In this document: piece by piece, positions 13,964-22,569 of the stretch
How positions within the stretch are numbered: position 1 is the first letter of the stretch
Layout of the letters: each line of letters opens with the position of its first letter
NCBI GenBank assembly: GCA_949289155.1
Contig: CASEMX010000046.1
Span: forward strand, 1-37,643
Reading direction: 5' to 3'
DNA from: an uncultured Parabacteroides sp.
GTDB lineage: Bacteria > Bacteroidota > Bacteroidia > Bacteroidales > Tannerellaceae
Length of the DNA: 37,643 bases
Program-made: the position numbers and the translations under genes
Notes under the pieces: model-generated
Told to the model about the DNA's origin: nothing
Database searches by the model: none
What the model saw: only the letters and a program-made list of their open reading frames with translations

Positions 13964-15346
13964 ATGGATATACAAAAGATAACATCGGTTTACTTCGTGG
14001 GTGCAGGGGGGATCGGCATGAGTGCATTGATTCGCTATTTCTTAGCGAAGAAAAAAATCGTAGCCGGATACGATAAAACGCCATCGGAACTGACTGAAGA
14101 ATTGATTCGAGAGGGTGCTTCTATCCACTACGAGGACGATGTTACGCAAATCCCGGAGACATGCAAACAGCCGGAGAATACGTTGGTCGTTTATACGCCG
14201 GCGATTCCTGACACGCATGCCGAATTAACCTATTTCCGGCATGCGGGATTCAATATAATGAAGCGCGCTCGCGTTTTAGGGGAAATTACGAACTATTCGC
14301 GTGGTTTATGCGTAGCAGGAACGCATGGAAAGACAACAACCTCCTCCATGGCTGCACATTTATTGAAGCAATCACACGTGGATTGCAATGCGTTCTTAGG
14401 AGGAATACTAAAGAATTATAATAGCAATTTGATGCTTTCCGACAAAAGTGATTTAACCGTAATAGAAGCGGACGAATTCGACCGTTCTTTCCATTGGCTA
14501 AATCCTTATATGGCTGTAATTACTGCTGTTGATCCTGACCATTTGGATATTTATGGGACTCCGGAAGCATATCGTGAGAGTTTTGAACATTTCACTTCGC
14601 TGATTCGTCCTGACGGATGCCTTATCCTAAAGAAAGGATTAAATCTGCAACCGCAATTAAAGCCCGGCGTTACACTTTATACCTATTCCGCCAATGAAGA
14701 AACAGATTTTTATGCTAAAAACATCCGAATTGGCAATGGCGAGATAGTTTTCGATTTTGTAACGCCAAATGAATGCATAGAAAATGTCCAATTAGGCGTT
14801 CCAGTAAAGGTGAATATCGAAAATGGCGTTGCAGCAATGGCATTGGCCTGGCTGAATGGCGTAACAACTGAAGAAATCAGACAAGGAATGAAAACGTTTG
14901 CCGGTCCGGTCCGCCGGTTCGATTTCCATTTAAAGAGAGAAAATATTGTCTTATTAGATGATTACGCTCATCATCCGGCAGAACTAAAGGCCAGCATTAT
15001 CTCAATAAAAGAGTTATATAAAGGTAAAAAGATTACAGGAATCTTTCAACCGCATCTTTATACTCGGACAAGAGACTTTGCTGCCGATTTTGCGGCCAGC
15101 CTTTCCCTATTAGACGAACTTATCTTACTGGATATTTATCCTGCCAGAGAGGAACCGATTCCGGGCATTACATCCGAAATCATCTTCGACAAAGTAACTA
15201 TCGCCAATAAACAGATGGTACGAAAAGAGGAATTGCTCAATTTAGTAAAAAAAGAAGCTTCCTCTTTTGAAGTTGTATTAATGTTAGGCGCCGGGAATAT
15301 CGACCGGCTAATAGAACCGGTAAAACAAATATTAGAAAAACTGTGA
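13964..15346 (+). CDS. murC: UDP-N-acetylmuramate--L-alanine ligase
   Basis: MurC adds L-alanine to UDP-MurNAc, using ATP, in the cytoplasm. The 460-residue protein shows the N-terminal dinucleotide-like motif FVGAGGIGMSALIRY, the ATP loop GTHGKTTTSSM, EADEFDRSF, and DDYAHHPAE of the Mur ligase family. It follows murG after 33 bp and its stop codon overlaps the ftsQ start (GTGA), so the genes are translationally linked. Confidence 0.97.
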   Translation: MDIQKITSVYFVGAGGIGMSALIRYFLAKKKIVAGYDKTPSELTEELIREGASIHYEDDVTQIPETCKQPENTLVVYTPAIPDTHAELTYFRHAGFNIMKRARVLGEITNYSRGLCVAGTHGKTTTSSMAAHLLKQSHVDCNAFLGGILKNYNSNLMLSDKSDLTVIEADEFDRSFHWLNPYMAVITAVDPDHLDIYGTPEAYRESFEHFTSLIRPDGCLILKKGLNLQPQLKPGVTLYTYSANEETDFYAKNIRIGNGEIVFDFVTPNECIENVQLGVPVKVNIENGVAAMALAWLNGVTTEEIRQGMKTFAGPVRRFDFHLKRENIVLLDDYAHHPAELKASIISIKELYKGKKITGIFQPHLYTRTRDFAADFAASLSLLDELILLDIYPAREEPIPGITSEIIFDKVTIANKQMVRKEELLNLVKKEASSFEVVLMLGAGNIDRLIEPVKQILEKL

Positions 15347-16071
15347 TTCGAGTATTATCCATCATTATCGCTACGCTGCTTACTTGTTATATTGCAGTAA
15401 CTGCATTCTTCTTCCGGGATGTAAAAGAGAATAGATTGTGCGAAGGTTTGCAAATCGTTGTGCGCGATAGTTTAGATAAACACTTCGTGACCAATGAGGA
15501 TTTAGTCTATCTGCTCAAGAAAAGCAAACTTTATCCGGTAAAGAAACCCATGGACAAAATCAACACGGAAAAGATAGAGACAGAGTTATTGAACAATGAT
15601 ATGATTTCGCATGTCGAAGTTTATAAAACTCCTTCCCGGCTGATAAAGTTGGAAATCGAACAAAAAATGCCTATCTTGCGCGTGAATAGTCCGTCGGGCA
15701 ATTATTATATCGACAATATCGGTAGCATGATGCCGTTAAGCCGTCATTATGTTGCACATGTATTGGTTGCCAGCGGCTATGTAGAAAAAGAGTTTGCGAA
15801 GAACGAACTCTATAAATTTGCATTATATTTGCAGGACAATGAGTTTTGGAACGATCAAATCGAACAAATCTATGTTGACGCGGATAAAAACGTCGAATTA
15901 ATTCCACGTGTAGGTAACCATCGGATTATATTAGGTTCGTTCGACAATTTCCCGGAGAAACTGGACAATCTGAAACTCTTTTATGAACAAGCTATCCCCA
16001 AAGTGGGTTGGGAAAAATATAGTGCGATTAATTTAAAATATAAGAATCAGATCGTTTGTACTAAAAGATAA
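15343..16071 (+). CDS. ftsQ: Cell division protein FtsQ
   Basis: FtsQ is a single-pass inner-membrane protein of the divisome. The start is GTG at 15343, overlapping the murC stop (GTGA). The 242-residue protein has one membrane helix at about residues 3-22 (LSIIIATLLTCYIAVTAFFF) and a periplasmic POTRA-like region with KIETELLNNDMISHVEVYKTPSRLIKLEIEQ-type spacing at about 70-105. Sequence conservation of FtsQ is low, so gene order carries much of the call. Confidence 0.9.
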   Translation: MIRVLSIIIATLLTCYIAVTAFFFRDVKENRLCEGLQIVVRDSLDKHFVTNEDLVYLLKKSKLYPVKKPMDKINTEKIETELLNNDMISHVEVYKTPSRLIKLEIEQKMPILRVNSPSGNYYIDNIGSMMPLSRHYVAHVLVASGYVEKEFAKNELYKFALYLQDNEFWNDQIEQIYVDADKNVELIPRVGNHRIILGSFDNFPEKLDNLKLFYEQAIPKVGWEKYSAINLKYKNQIVCTKR

Positions 16072-16085
16072 ATAAAGACAAAGAT

Positions 16086-17489
16086 ATGACATATACAGAC
16101 TTCATAGCGGTAATAGACTTGGGCACTTCCCATATTGTCGGAATGGTCGGGAAAAAGAACGAAAACGGGGTCCTTTCCATCATTGCTTACGACAATACAG
16201 AGAAATCGGACGGATGCATTCGCCGGGGATGTGTATATAATGTAGAGGAAACGGCAAACAAAATCAATCGCGTTGTCCTGAAGTTGGAAAATAAAATGGA
16301 CGGAGCGAAGATTGCTAAAATATACATCGGCGTAGGTGGCAAATCTATCCGGACGCTCGACCATACGGTTTCGAAAATATTAGGTGCGGAAGGAGAGGTT
16401 ACCCCTGCCGTATTGCAAGAATTGGACAAAGAATGCCGCAATTATCATCCGGCGATGTTGGATATTTTGGATATTACTTCTCCGGTTTACCTATTAGACG
16501 GGAAAGAAGAGAACGAACCGTTAGGCATTTCTTGTTCGCGAATTGAAGCGCATTACAAATTAATCGTTGGACAGCCGGCTATCCGCAGAACTATCCTGAC
16601 AAATATCGCCGAACGTATCAAACTGCAGGTCGCCGGAGTATTGGTTTCTCCGTTGGCTTTGGCAGAATTGGTATTGACGCCGACCGATAAACAAGGAGCT
16701 GTGTTAATTGATTTCGGAGCCGGGGTTACTTCTGTGACCATTTATAAGAACGGAAGGCTGAAAGCGTTGACGGTTGTTCCTTTAGGAGCAAATCTTATCA
16801 CGAGAGATATTATCAAAGGTCTGAATGTCCCCGAATCAGAAGCGGAGCGGTTAAAACGCACCTTCGGTAGTGCGCTGCCTTTAGACCGCGAAAAAGGACA
16901 ACAAAAGATTGATATCAATAAAACCGGAGATTACCGGATGCAAGAAATCACGCTGTCGGAATTAAACGAAATCGTCGAGGCCCGTTCTCGCGAAATCGTT
17001 GAAAATGCTTACGCGCGTTTGGAAGATGCCAACGTAGCGAAGGCTGCGGGATTCAAAGCGGTTATCGCAGGAAGCGGCGCAGCGCTGAATAATCTGCGGG
17101 AAGCCGTCAGCCAACGGTTCAATATGGAGGTGCATTATCCTTCCGTCAGAAAAGGAGCCGTTGACGGCAATGTGGAAATGATTGCCAATAATCCGGAAAT
17201 CACAACGGCTGTCGCACTGTTATTGCAAGGGCATGAGAATTGCGCTTATAAGCCGGAGCCGAAACCGGAACCCAAAAAGCCGATTATTCCGGAAGAGCCG
17301 AAGATTATTCCGGAAGAACCTGTTCCCGGTCCTTACCAAGAGGTAGAACCTAACACTAAAAAGCAGGAAAACAAAGCGAAGGAAGAGCGACAAAAAACGG
17401 AAACGGCCGAGAAAGAGAACTGGTTTAAGAAATGGAAAAAGAAAATAGATACGACTGCGGGCGATTTGTTCAACGATAACAACCTTTAA
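16086..17489 (+). CDS. ftsA: Cell division protein FtsA
   Basis: FtsA is an actin-like ATPase that links FtsZ filaments to the inner membrane. The 467-residue protein has AVIDLGTSHIVGMVG (phosphate 1), LIDFGAGVTSVTIYKNG (phosphate 2) and VIAGSGAALNNL (adenosine loop). After about residue 380 comes a proline/glutamate/lysine-rich linker, and then an amphipathic end (NWFKKWKKKIDTTAG) that probably inserts into the membrane. It starts 14 bp after ftsQ. Confidence 0.95.
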   Translation: MTYTDFIAVIDLGTSHIVGMVGKKNENGVLSIIAYDNTEKSDGCIRRGCVYNVEETANKINRVVLKLENKMDGAKIAKIYIGVGGKSIRTLDHTVSKILGAEGEVTPAVLQELDKECRNYHPAMLDILDITSPVYLLDGKEENEPLGISCSRIEAHYKLIVGQPAIRRTILTNIAERIKLQVAGVLVSPLALAELVLTPTDKQGAVLIDFGAGVTSVTIYKNGRLKALTVVPLGANLITRDIIKGLNVPESEAERLKRTFGSALPLDREKGQQKIDINKTGDYRMQEITLSELNEIVEARSREIVENAYARLEDANVAKAAGFKAVIAGSGAALNNLREAVSQRFNMEVHYPSVRKGAVDGNVEMIANNPEITTAVALLLQGHENCAYKPEPKPEPKKPIIPEEPKIIPEEPVPGPYQEVEPNTKKQENKAKEERQKTETAEKENWFKKWKKKIDTTAGDLFNDNNL

Positions 17490-17505
17490 ATAAGCTCAAC
17501 GAATT

Positions 17506-18867
17506 ATGTGTGAAAAGATGGAAGACAAATTATTAAACCTAAATATTCCGACTAATCCGAATGCGATTATCAAAGTTATCGGTGTCGGCGGCGGTGGCGG
17601 CAATGCCGTGACCAATATGTACAAAGAGGGAATTCATGATGTTTCCTTTGTATTATGCAATACGGATATGCAGGCATTGAACGGCTCGGACGTGCCGGTC
17701 AAGCTCTTGTTGGGACGGACTACGACATGCGGTTTAGGTTCGGGAGACCAACCGGAGCGCGGACGTAAAGCCGCAGAAGAAAGTGAAGACGAAATCCGCC
17801 AGATGCTGAGCGATGGTACGCGAATGGCGTTCATTACTGCCGGTATGGGCGGTGGAACCGGAACCGGAGCCGCTCCGGTCGTTGCCCGAATCTCGAAGGA
17901 GATGGGAATCCTGACGGTCGGTATCGTGACTATCCCGTTCGAGTTCGAAGGACAGTTTAAGATTGTACAGGCATTGGAAGGCGTCGAAGAGATTTCCAAG
18001 AATGTCGATGCTTTATTGGTGATTAATAACGAACGGGTTCGCGAGATTTATTCGGATATCGGCATGAGTGCTTCCAAAGCGTACGCAAAAGCTGACGAAG
18101 TTTTGACCATCGCAGCTAAGAGCATTGCCGAGATTATCACGATTCGTGGCGTACAGAACTTGGACTTTGCTGATGTGAAAACCACAATGACCAACGGAGG
18201 CGTGGCATTGATGAGTAACGGTTATGGCGAAGGCGAAGGCCGTTTGCAACAAGCTATCGACCAAGCGTTGAGTTCGCCGTTGCTGAACAATAACGACGTA
18301 TATAATGCGCAACGTATCCTGTTCAACATCTATTCCAGTCATGAAAACGAATTCCGCATCGACGAAATCAGCGAAGTGAACAAATGGATGGCGCGCTTCC
18401 ATTCGGAATTCCGTGTCAAATGGGGATTCGCCTTCGACGATACGTTGGGCGATAAGATTAAAATTACGATTCTGGCAACCGGTTTCGGGGTGGATGATAT
18501 TCCGGAAATCGCCGAACGCCACCGCACTGCCCAAGAATTGAACGCCGAAGAGGAGCAGCGAAAAGAGGAAGAGCTCCGGCTCCGCGAAGAAAGGGCGCGC
18601 ATCTTGATGACGAAATACAACTATCCGCTGAAAAGCTCCCGCGCCGAAGTCGTTGTCTTGACGGCGGATGAATTGGATAATGACACGTTGATTGTCATGC
18701 TGGAGGATATGCCGACCTACAACCGCGATATCCGGAAGATTAACCAGTTCCGACAGGGCGGCGGCTTCGAGACGACGGGCCACAACGCCTTCAATTCGGC
18801 TCATGCCAACAATACGGCAAACAAGAAACCGGACAATAATAACGTACAGGTTATCAATTTCAGATAA
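17506..18867 (+). CDS. ftsZ: Cell division protein FtsZ
   Basis: FtsZ is the tubulin-like GTPase that forms the Z-ring. The 453-residue protein has GVGGGGGNAV, the tubulin signature GGGTGTGAAP and the domain joint near residue 220. The start at 17506 is preceded by AT-rich sequence as usual here; a second ATG at 17518 would give a protein 4 residues shorter. The C-terminal tail (from about residue 390) is asparagine-rich and ends NNVQVINFR. I do not see the well-known D-I/V-P-x-F-L peptide that binds FtsA in other phyla, though Bacteroidota tails differ. It starts 16 bp after ftsA. Confidence 0.97.
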   Translation: MCEKMEDKLLNLNIPTNPNAIIKVIGVGGGGGNAVTNMYKEGIHDVSFVLCNTDMQALNGSDVPVKLLLGRTTTCGLGSGDQPERGRKAAEESEDEIRQMLSDGTRMAFITAGMGGGTGTGAAPVVARISKEMGILTVGIVTIPFEFEGQFKIVQALEGVEEISKNVDALLVINNERVREIYSDIGMSASKAYAKADEVLTIAAKSIAEIITIRGVQNLDFADVKTTMTNGGVALMSNGYGEGEGRLQQAIDQALSSPLLNNNDVYNAQRILFNIYSSHENEFRIDEISEVNKWMARFHSEFRVKWGFAFDDTLGDKIKITILATGFGVDDIPEIAERHRTAQELNAEEEQRKEEELRLREERARILMTKYNYPLKSSRAEVVVLTADELDNDTLIVMLEDMPTYNRDIRKINQFRQGGGFETTGHNAFNSAHANNTANKKPDNNNVQVINFR

Positions 18868-18894
18868 GCAAACAAGATTTTATACATATATATT

Positions 18895-19344
18895 ATGGAT
18901 TTATTCGAGAAAGTCAGCGAAGACATTAAAAACGCAATGAAGGCAAAAGACAAGGTTGCCCTCGAAACTTTGAGAAACGTGAAGAAGGTTTTTCTGGAAG
19001 CGAAAACCGCTCCGGGTGCAAACGATACGTTGACGGATGCAGATGCATTGAAACTGCTCCAGAAACTGGTCAAGCAGGGAAAAGACTCGGCGGCTATCTA
19101 TGTGCAGCAGGGACGGCAGGATTTGGCGGACGGCGAATTGGCGCAGGTGGCTGTTTTGGAAAAATACCTGCCTAAACAGATGTCGCCCGAAGAATTGGAA
19201 GCGGAATTGAAGAAGATTATCGCCGAAGTCGGAGCGACCTCCGCAAAAGAGATGGGAAAAGTGATGGGCGTTGCGTCCAAGGCATTGGCCGGGAAAGCGG
19301 AAGGCCGCGCCATCTCGGAAATGGTGAAAAAACTTTTATCATAA
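18895..19344 (+). CDS. GatB/YqeY domain-containing protein
   Basis: This 149-residue cytoplasmic protein consists entirely of the YqeY/GatB C-terminal-like domain, with IKNAMKAKDKVALETLRNVK at the start, EKYLPKQMSPEE in the middle and GKVMGVASKALAGKAEGR near the end. The family is related to the tail domain of the GatB amidotransferase that contacts tRNA, but the free-standing protein's role is not established. It follows ftsZ after 27 bp, an arrangement common in Bacteroidota, and a terminator follows it. Confidence 0.93.
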   Translation: MDLFEKVSEDIKNAMKAKDKVALETLRNVKKVFLEAKTAPGANDTLTDADALKLLQKLVKQGKDSAAIYVQQGRQDLADGELAQVAVLEKYLPKQMSPEELEAELKKIIAEVGATSAKEMGKVMGVASKALAGKAEGRAISEMVKKLLS

Positions 19345-19376
19345 TCATAAAAATAGCCATACATTTATGTGTTGAG

Positions 19377-19413
19377 GGCGTGTCAAATGAGAATTTGGCG
19401 CGCCTTTCTTTTT
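19377..19413 (+). terminator. Terminator of the murG-yqeY operon
   Basis: GGCGTGTCAAAT (19377-19388) pairs with ATTTGGCGCGCC (19393-19404) through two G-U wobbles and a 4-base loop, followed by TTTCTTTTT. The wobble pairs mean the hairpin is perfect only in the plus-strand transcript. Confidence 0.88.
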
Positions 19414-19427
19414 CCGAACCCCGGAAG

Positions 19428-19697
19428 GGATGCCCGCATAGCCCAGCATTCATTTTCAATTTATTTTTGGATGCCCGCGTACGTCAGCATCCAATTTCAG
19501 AGTTTTTTTGGATGCTCGCGTACGTCAGCATCTATTCCTGATTTTTTCTTGGATGCTCACGTTCGCCAGCATCCAATTTTGATTTATTTTTGGATGCTCA
19601 AGTTTGCCAGCATCCAATTTTGATTTATTTTTGGATGCTCAAGTTTGCCAGCATCCAATTTTGATTCATTTTTGGATGCTCGCGTACGCCAGCATCC
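19428..19697. repeat. Tandem array 2: seven 41-bp units, GGATGC hairpins
   Basis: Units begin with GGATGC at 19428, 19469, 19510, 19551, 19592, 19633 and 19674, an exact 41-bp period. Each unit has the stem GGATGCT ... AGCATCC around a 10-base loop, followed by a T-rich spacer (ATTTATTTTT type); the last unit ends after its hairpin at 19697. Loops vary between units (CGCGTACGTC, CAAGTTTGCC, CACGTTCGCC) while stems are nearly constant. One half-stem in the third unit (CATCT) and one in the first unit (CATTC) are changed. The array lies between the yqeY terminator and the XRE-cupin gene. It is unrelated in sequence to the other three arrays. Confidence 0.95.
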
Positions 19698-19822
19698 GTT
19701 TTTAAAGGTAGAATAACGCCATTCCGGAAGCCGGCGGATAAGTTTTCGGTGCTTCCGCCCCCAATTTTCCCGAAAAAATGCAGTTACGATAAGTTGCACG
19801 AGCATTTTATAAGAAATTCTAT

Positions 19823-19830
19823 TATTTTTG
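19823..19830 (+). promoter_or_regulatory. Probable -7 element for the XRE-cupin gene
   Basis: TATTTTTG matches TAnnTTTG and lies 24 bp before the start at 19855. No TTTG is found at the ideal -33 spacing; a GTTG occurs a few bases further upstream. Confidence 0.5.
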
Positions 19831-19854
19831 CATCAAATTCAAACATAACATATC

Positions 19855-20439
19855 ATGAATGACAATAAAATCATAGGAACAAAGATTCAAAAGATACGAG
19901 AATCCAAACAATTGACCGTCGAAGATGTCGCAGAACGCTCCGGTCTGAGTGTCGAACAAATCCAGCGCATCGAAGGGAATATCGATTTCCCCTCCCTGTC
20001 GCCGCTGATAAAGATTGCCCGCGTACTGGGCGTGCGGCTCGGCACATTCCTCGACGACCAATCCGAACTGGGACCGGTGGTTTGCCGCAAAGGGGATTTG
20101 ACGGGCGACGGCATCGGCTTTACGAACAATAACCTCGAAGGACGGAAGCACATGAGTTATTATGCCATGGCGGGCGACAAATCGGGCCGGCACATGGAGC
20201 CGTTCCTCATCGACGTGGCTCCCTCGGCCGAGGGCGAAGAGTTCACCTGCTCCTCTCACGAAGGCGAAGAATTCATTTACGTGTTGGAAGGAAAATTGGA
20301 AATCACCTACGGGAAAAACAGCTACCTGCTGGACGCGGGCGACAGCATCTACTATGATTCCATCGTAGCGCATCATGTGCATGCGGCTGCGGGAGGCGGA
20401 CCGGCGCGGATTCTGGGAGTGATTTATACGCCATATTAA
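19855..20439 (+). CDS. XRE-family regulator with C-terminal cupin domain
   Basis: The 194-residue protein has an N-terminal helix-turn-helix of the XRE type (residues 8-62, LTVEDVAERSGLSVEQIQRIE is the core) and a C-terminal cupin-2 barrel (about 112-190) with the metal-site-like SSHEGEEFIYVLEGKLEI segment and a downstream HHVHA. Such proteins sense a small molecule through the cupin and control neighbouring genes. The next gene, an acyl-CoA synthetase 15 bp downstream, is the natural target and is co-transcribed. The ligand is unknown; an acyl compound is a guess from context. Confidence 0.92.
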   Translation: MNDNKIIGTKIQKIRESKQLTVEDVAERSGLSVEQIQRIEGNIDFPSLSPLIKIARVLGVRLGTFLDDQSELGPVVCRKGDLTGDGIGFTNNNLEGRKHMSYYAMAGDKSGRHMEPFLIDVAPSAEGEEFTCSSHEGEEFIYVLEGKLEITYGKNSYLLDAGDSIYYDSIVAHHVHAAAGGGPARILGVIYTPY

Positions 20440-20454
20440 TCGAGTTAATGAGTT

Positions 20455-22113
20455 ATGAAAATGGAATTACAAAATAAGACCGTAGGCCAGTGGCTGGAAT
20501 ATTGGGCAGAGAAGCAGCCCGACAAAGAATACATCGTCTATTCTGACCGCGACCTGCGTTTCACATGGAAAGCCTTCAACCATCGGGTGGATTGCATGGC
20601 AAAGGGATTGATGGCAATCGGCGTGGAGCATGGCACGCACGTGGGCATCTGGGCGACAAACGTCCCGGACTGGTTGACCTTCTTGTATGCCTGCGCCAAA
20701 ATCGGAGCGGTGGCGGTTACGGTCAATACCAATTATAAACAGAGCGAGTTGGAATATCTGGTGGAAAACGCGGATATCCACACGATGTGTATTACGGATG
20801 GCGTATTCGACGGCAGTTACATCGACATGATGTACACGATGTTGCCGGAGCTGCGCGAATCGCAGCGCGGTTATCTGAAGAGCCAACGCTTCCCGGTCCT
20901 GAAGAATGTGGTGTATATCGGACAGGAAAAATTCCGGGGCATGTATAATACGCCGGAGTTGCTGCTCTTAGGAGAGAACATCAGCGACGAAACGTTGGAA
21001 GCGGCAAAGGCGAAAGTCACGCCGGAGGATGTCGTGAACATGCAATACACTTCGGGGACGACGGGATTCCCGAAAGGCGTGATGCTGACCCACCATAATA
21101 TTACCAACAACGGCTATTTCACCGGAGAGGGCATGGCTTATACGCCGGACGACAAACTTTGTTGCTGCGTCCCGCTGTTCCACTGCTTCGGCGTCGTATT
21201 GGCGACGATGGCTGTCCTGACGCACGGCTGTACGCAGGTCATGGTGGAGAAATTCGACCCATTGGTGGTGCTGGCGTCCGTACATCGCGAACGCTGCACG
21301 GCATTGTATGGCGTACCGACCATGTTTATTGCCGAACTGAACCATCCGATGTTCCCGATGTTCGATTTGACTTCGCTCCGCACCGGTATCATGGCGGGTT
21401 CTCTCTGCCCTATCGAACTGATGCGCGCTGTAACGGAGAAAATGCACATCACGCATATCACCAGCGTATATGGCCTGACGGAAAGTTCACCGGGCATGAC
21501 GCACACCGTATTGGACGACCCATTCGAGGAACGCTGCACTACGGTCGGAAAAGAGTATCCTTTCACGGAAGTCAAAGTATTGAATCCGGAAACCGGCGAA
21601 GAATGTGCCGTAGGAGAACAAGGCGAAATGTGTTGCCGCGGCTATTTGGTCATGAAAGGCTACTATAAGAATCCGAAAGCCACCGAAGAGGTCATCGACA
21701 AAAACGGATTCCTGCATAGCGGCGACTTGGGCATCAAAGATGAAAAAGGCTATTATCGCATCACAGGCCGCATCAAAGACATGATTATTCGCGGCGGCGA
21801 GAATATTTATCCGCGCGAATTGGAGGAATTCCTCTATCACCTTCCTGGCGTAAAGGATGTTCAGGTTGCCGCCGTCCCATCGAAGAAATACGGAGAAGAG
21901 GTCGGTGCATTCATCATCCTGCAAGATGGCGTCACAATGACCGACGAAGAGGTGAAAGATTTCTGCCGCGGGAAAATCGCCCGGCATAAAATCCCAAAAT
22001 ATATCTTCTTTGTCGATACATTCCCCATGACCGGAAGCGGAAAGATACAAAAGTTCAAACTAAAAGACCTGAGTTTGCAATTACTGGCCGAACGAGGCAT
22101 CACTCCGGTCTAA
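20455..22113 (+). CDS. AMP-forming acyl-CoA synthetase
   Basis: The 552-residue protein belongs to the ANL (AMP-binding) superfamily and activates a carboxylic acid to acyl-AMP and then acyl-CoA. Visible motifs are [18 protein letters not shown] (P-loop-like A3), YGLTESSPG (A5), [18 protein letters not shown] (A7 and hinge), [15 protein letters not shown] (A8) and [10 protein letters not shown] with the catalytic lysine (A10). It resembles medium/long-chain fatty acyl-CoA ligases; chain length cannot be read off. A second ATG two codons later (20461) is also possible. It forms an operon with the XRE-cupin gene and ends at a strong terminator. Confidence 0.93.
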   Translation: MKMELQNKTVGQWLEYWAEKQPDKEYIVYSDRDLRFTWKAFNHRVDCMAKGLMAIGVEHGTHVGIWATNVPDWLTFLYACAKIGAVAVTVNTNYKQSELEYLVENADIHTMCITDGVFDGSYIDMMYTMLPELRESQRGYLKSQRFPVLKNVVYIGQEKFRGMYNTPELLLLGENISDETLEAAKAKVTPEDVVNMQYTSGTTGFPKGVMLTHHNITNNGYFTGEGMAYTPDDKLCCCVPLFHCFGVVLATMAVLTHGCTQVMVEKFDPLVVLASVHRERCTALYGVPTMFIAELNHPMFPMFDLTSLRTGIMAGSLCPIELMRAVTEKMHITHITSVYGLTESSPGMTHTVLDDPFEERCTTVGKEYPFTEVKVLNPETGEECAVGEQGEMCCRGYLVMKGYYKNPKATEEVIDKNGFLHSGDLGIKDEKGYYRITGRIKDMIIRGGENIYPRELEEFLYHLPGVKDVQVAAVPSKKYGEEVGAFIILQDGVTMTDEEVKDFCRGKIARHKIPKYIFFVDTFPMTGSGKIQKFKLKDLSLQLLAERGITPV

Positions 22114-22121
22114 CCAATCAC

Positions 22122-22164
22122 AAAAAATATCGGTTGTCCCAAGCAGAACAACCGATATTTTTTT
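22122..22164 (+). terminator. Terminator after the acyl-CoA synthetase
   Basis: A 16-bp perfect stem AAAAAATATCGGTTGT (22122-22137) pairs with ACAACCGATATTTTTT and runs into T residues, with a 10-base loop. It is A/T-symmetric and could work in both directions. Confidence 0.9.
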
Positions 22165-22231
22165 GCAACGATGGAGGATATTTTCTGTACTAACCCATAT
22201 TTTTCTCCACAGTACGCTTTTAGTACGCTCC

Positions 22232-22276
22232 GAGAAAATAAGAAAGGCTGATAACCTGTCGATTATCAGCCTTTCT
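22232..22276 (-). terminator. Terminator after tRNA-Leu
   Basis: AGAAAGGCTGATAA (22241-22254) pairs perfectly with TTATCAGCCTTTCT (22263-22276) around an 8-base loop. On the minus strand the stem is followed by TTATTTTCT. It begins 4 bases after the tRNA-Leu 3' end. Confidence 0.85.
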
Positions 22277-22279
22277 AAG

Positions 22280-22363
22280 TACCCAGACCCGGGGTCGAAC
22301 CGGGATGGAAGTGAATCCACTGGTGTTTGAGACCAGCGCGTCTACCGATTCCGCCAATCGAAA
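22280..22363 (-). tRNA. tRNA-Leu (anticodon CAA) with an unpaired 5' acceptor strand
   Basis: The body is a normal leucine tRNA: T8-G9, D-stem GCG/CGC, anticodon stem CTGGT/ACCAG with loop CTCAAAC (anticodon CAA), variable arm TGGA/TCCA, T-stem CCCGG/CCGGG. The 3' acceptor strand is TCTGGGT plus A. Its partner should read about ACCCAGA, but the seven bases before T8 are TTTCGAT, which allow only one Watson-Crick pair and a few wobbles. The promoter and terminator are in their usual places. Either the gene has lost its 5' acceptor strand and is inactive, or the sequence is wrong here. CCA is not encoded. Confidence 0.8.
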
Positions 22364-22407
22364 CTCTCCGACTCTTTTCAGAGTTGCTTTGTTTCTCAAT
22401 TGCGATG

Positions 22408-22438
22408 CAAAGGTAGGGCTTTTTTTTGAACCGGCAAA
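22408..22438 (-). promoter_or_regulatory. Promoter of tRNA-Leu
   Basis: On the minus strand TTTG (22438-22435), a 19-bp spacer and TACCTTTG (22415-22408) match the consensus completely. The distance from the -7 box to the tRNA (44 bp) is like that of tRNA-Phe in this window (42 bp). Confidence 0.88.
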
Positions 22439-22529
22439 TATTTCGGCTACTTTTTTTCAAAAAAAATGAGGAGAGCATAAATTTGACGATTATTTCAGAT
22501 TGTAAAGAGGAAATAATAGATTATTTCTT

Positions 22530-22537
22530 TAGTTTTG
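22530..22537 (+). promoter_or_regulatory. Probable -7 element for the mannose-1-phosphate guanylyltransferase gene
   Basis: TAGTTTTG fits TAnnTTTG, 32 bp before the start codon at 22570. The -33 box is not recognisable. Confidence 0.5.
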
Positions 22538-22569
22538 TGGTTGTGTATAACTTTAAAGTCTATTAGGTC

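Noticed and set aside
18013-18804. 263-codon open frame antisense to ftsZ
   Set aside because: It arises from the codon usage of ftsZ; no promoter, no known domain.
19428-19697. CRISPR array
   Set aside because: The whole 41-bp unit is repeated, spacers are not unique, and no cas gene is present in the window. The same applies to the other three arrays.
20968-21668. Long frames inside the acyl-CoA synthetase gene on both strands
   Set aside because: They overlap an obviously conserved enzyme and show no domain.
22275-22478. 67-codon frame on the minus strand over tRNA-Leu
   Set aside because: It covers the tRNA and its promoter and has no coding signal.
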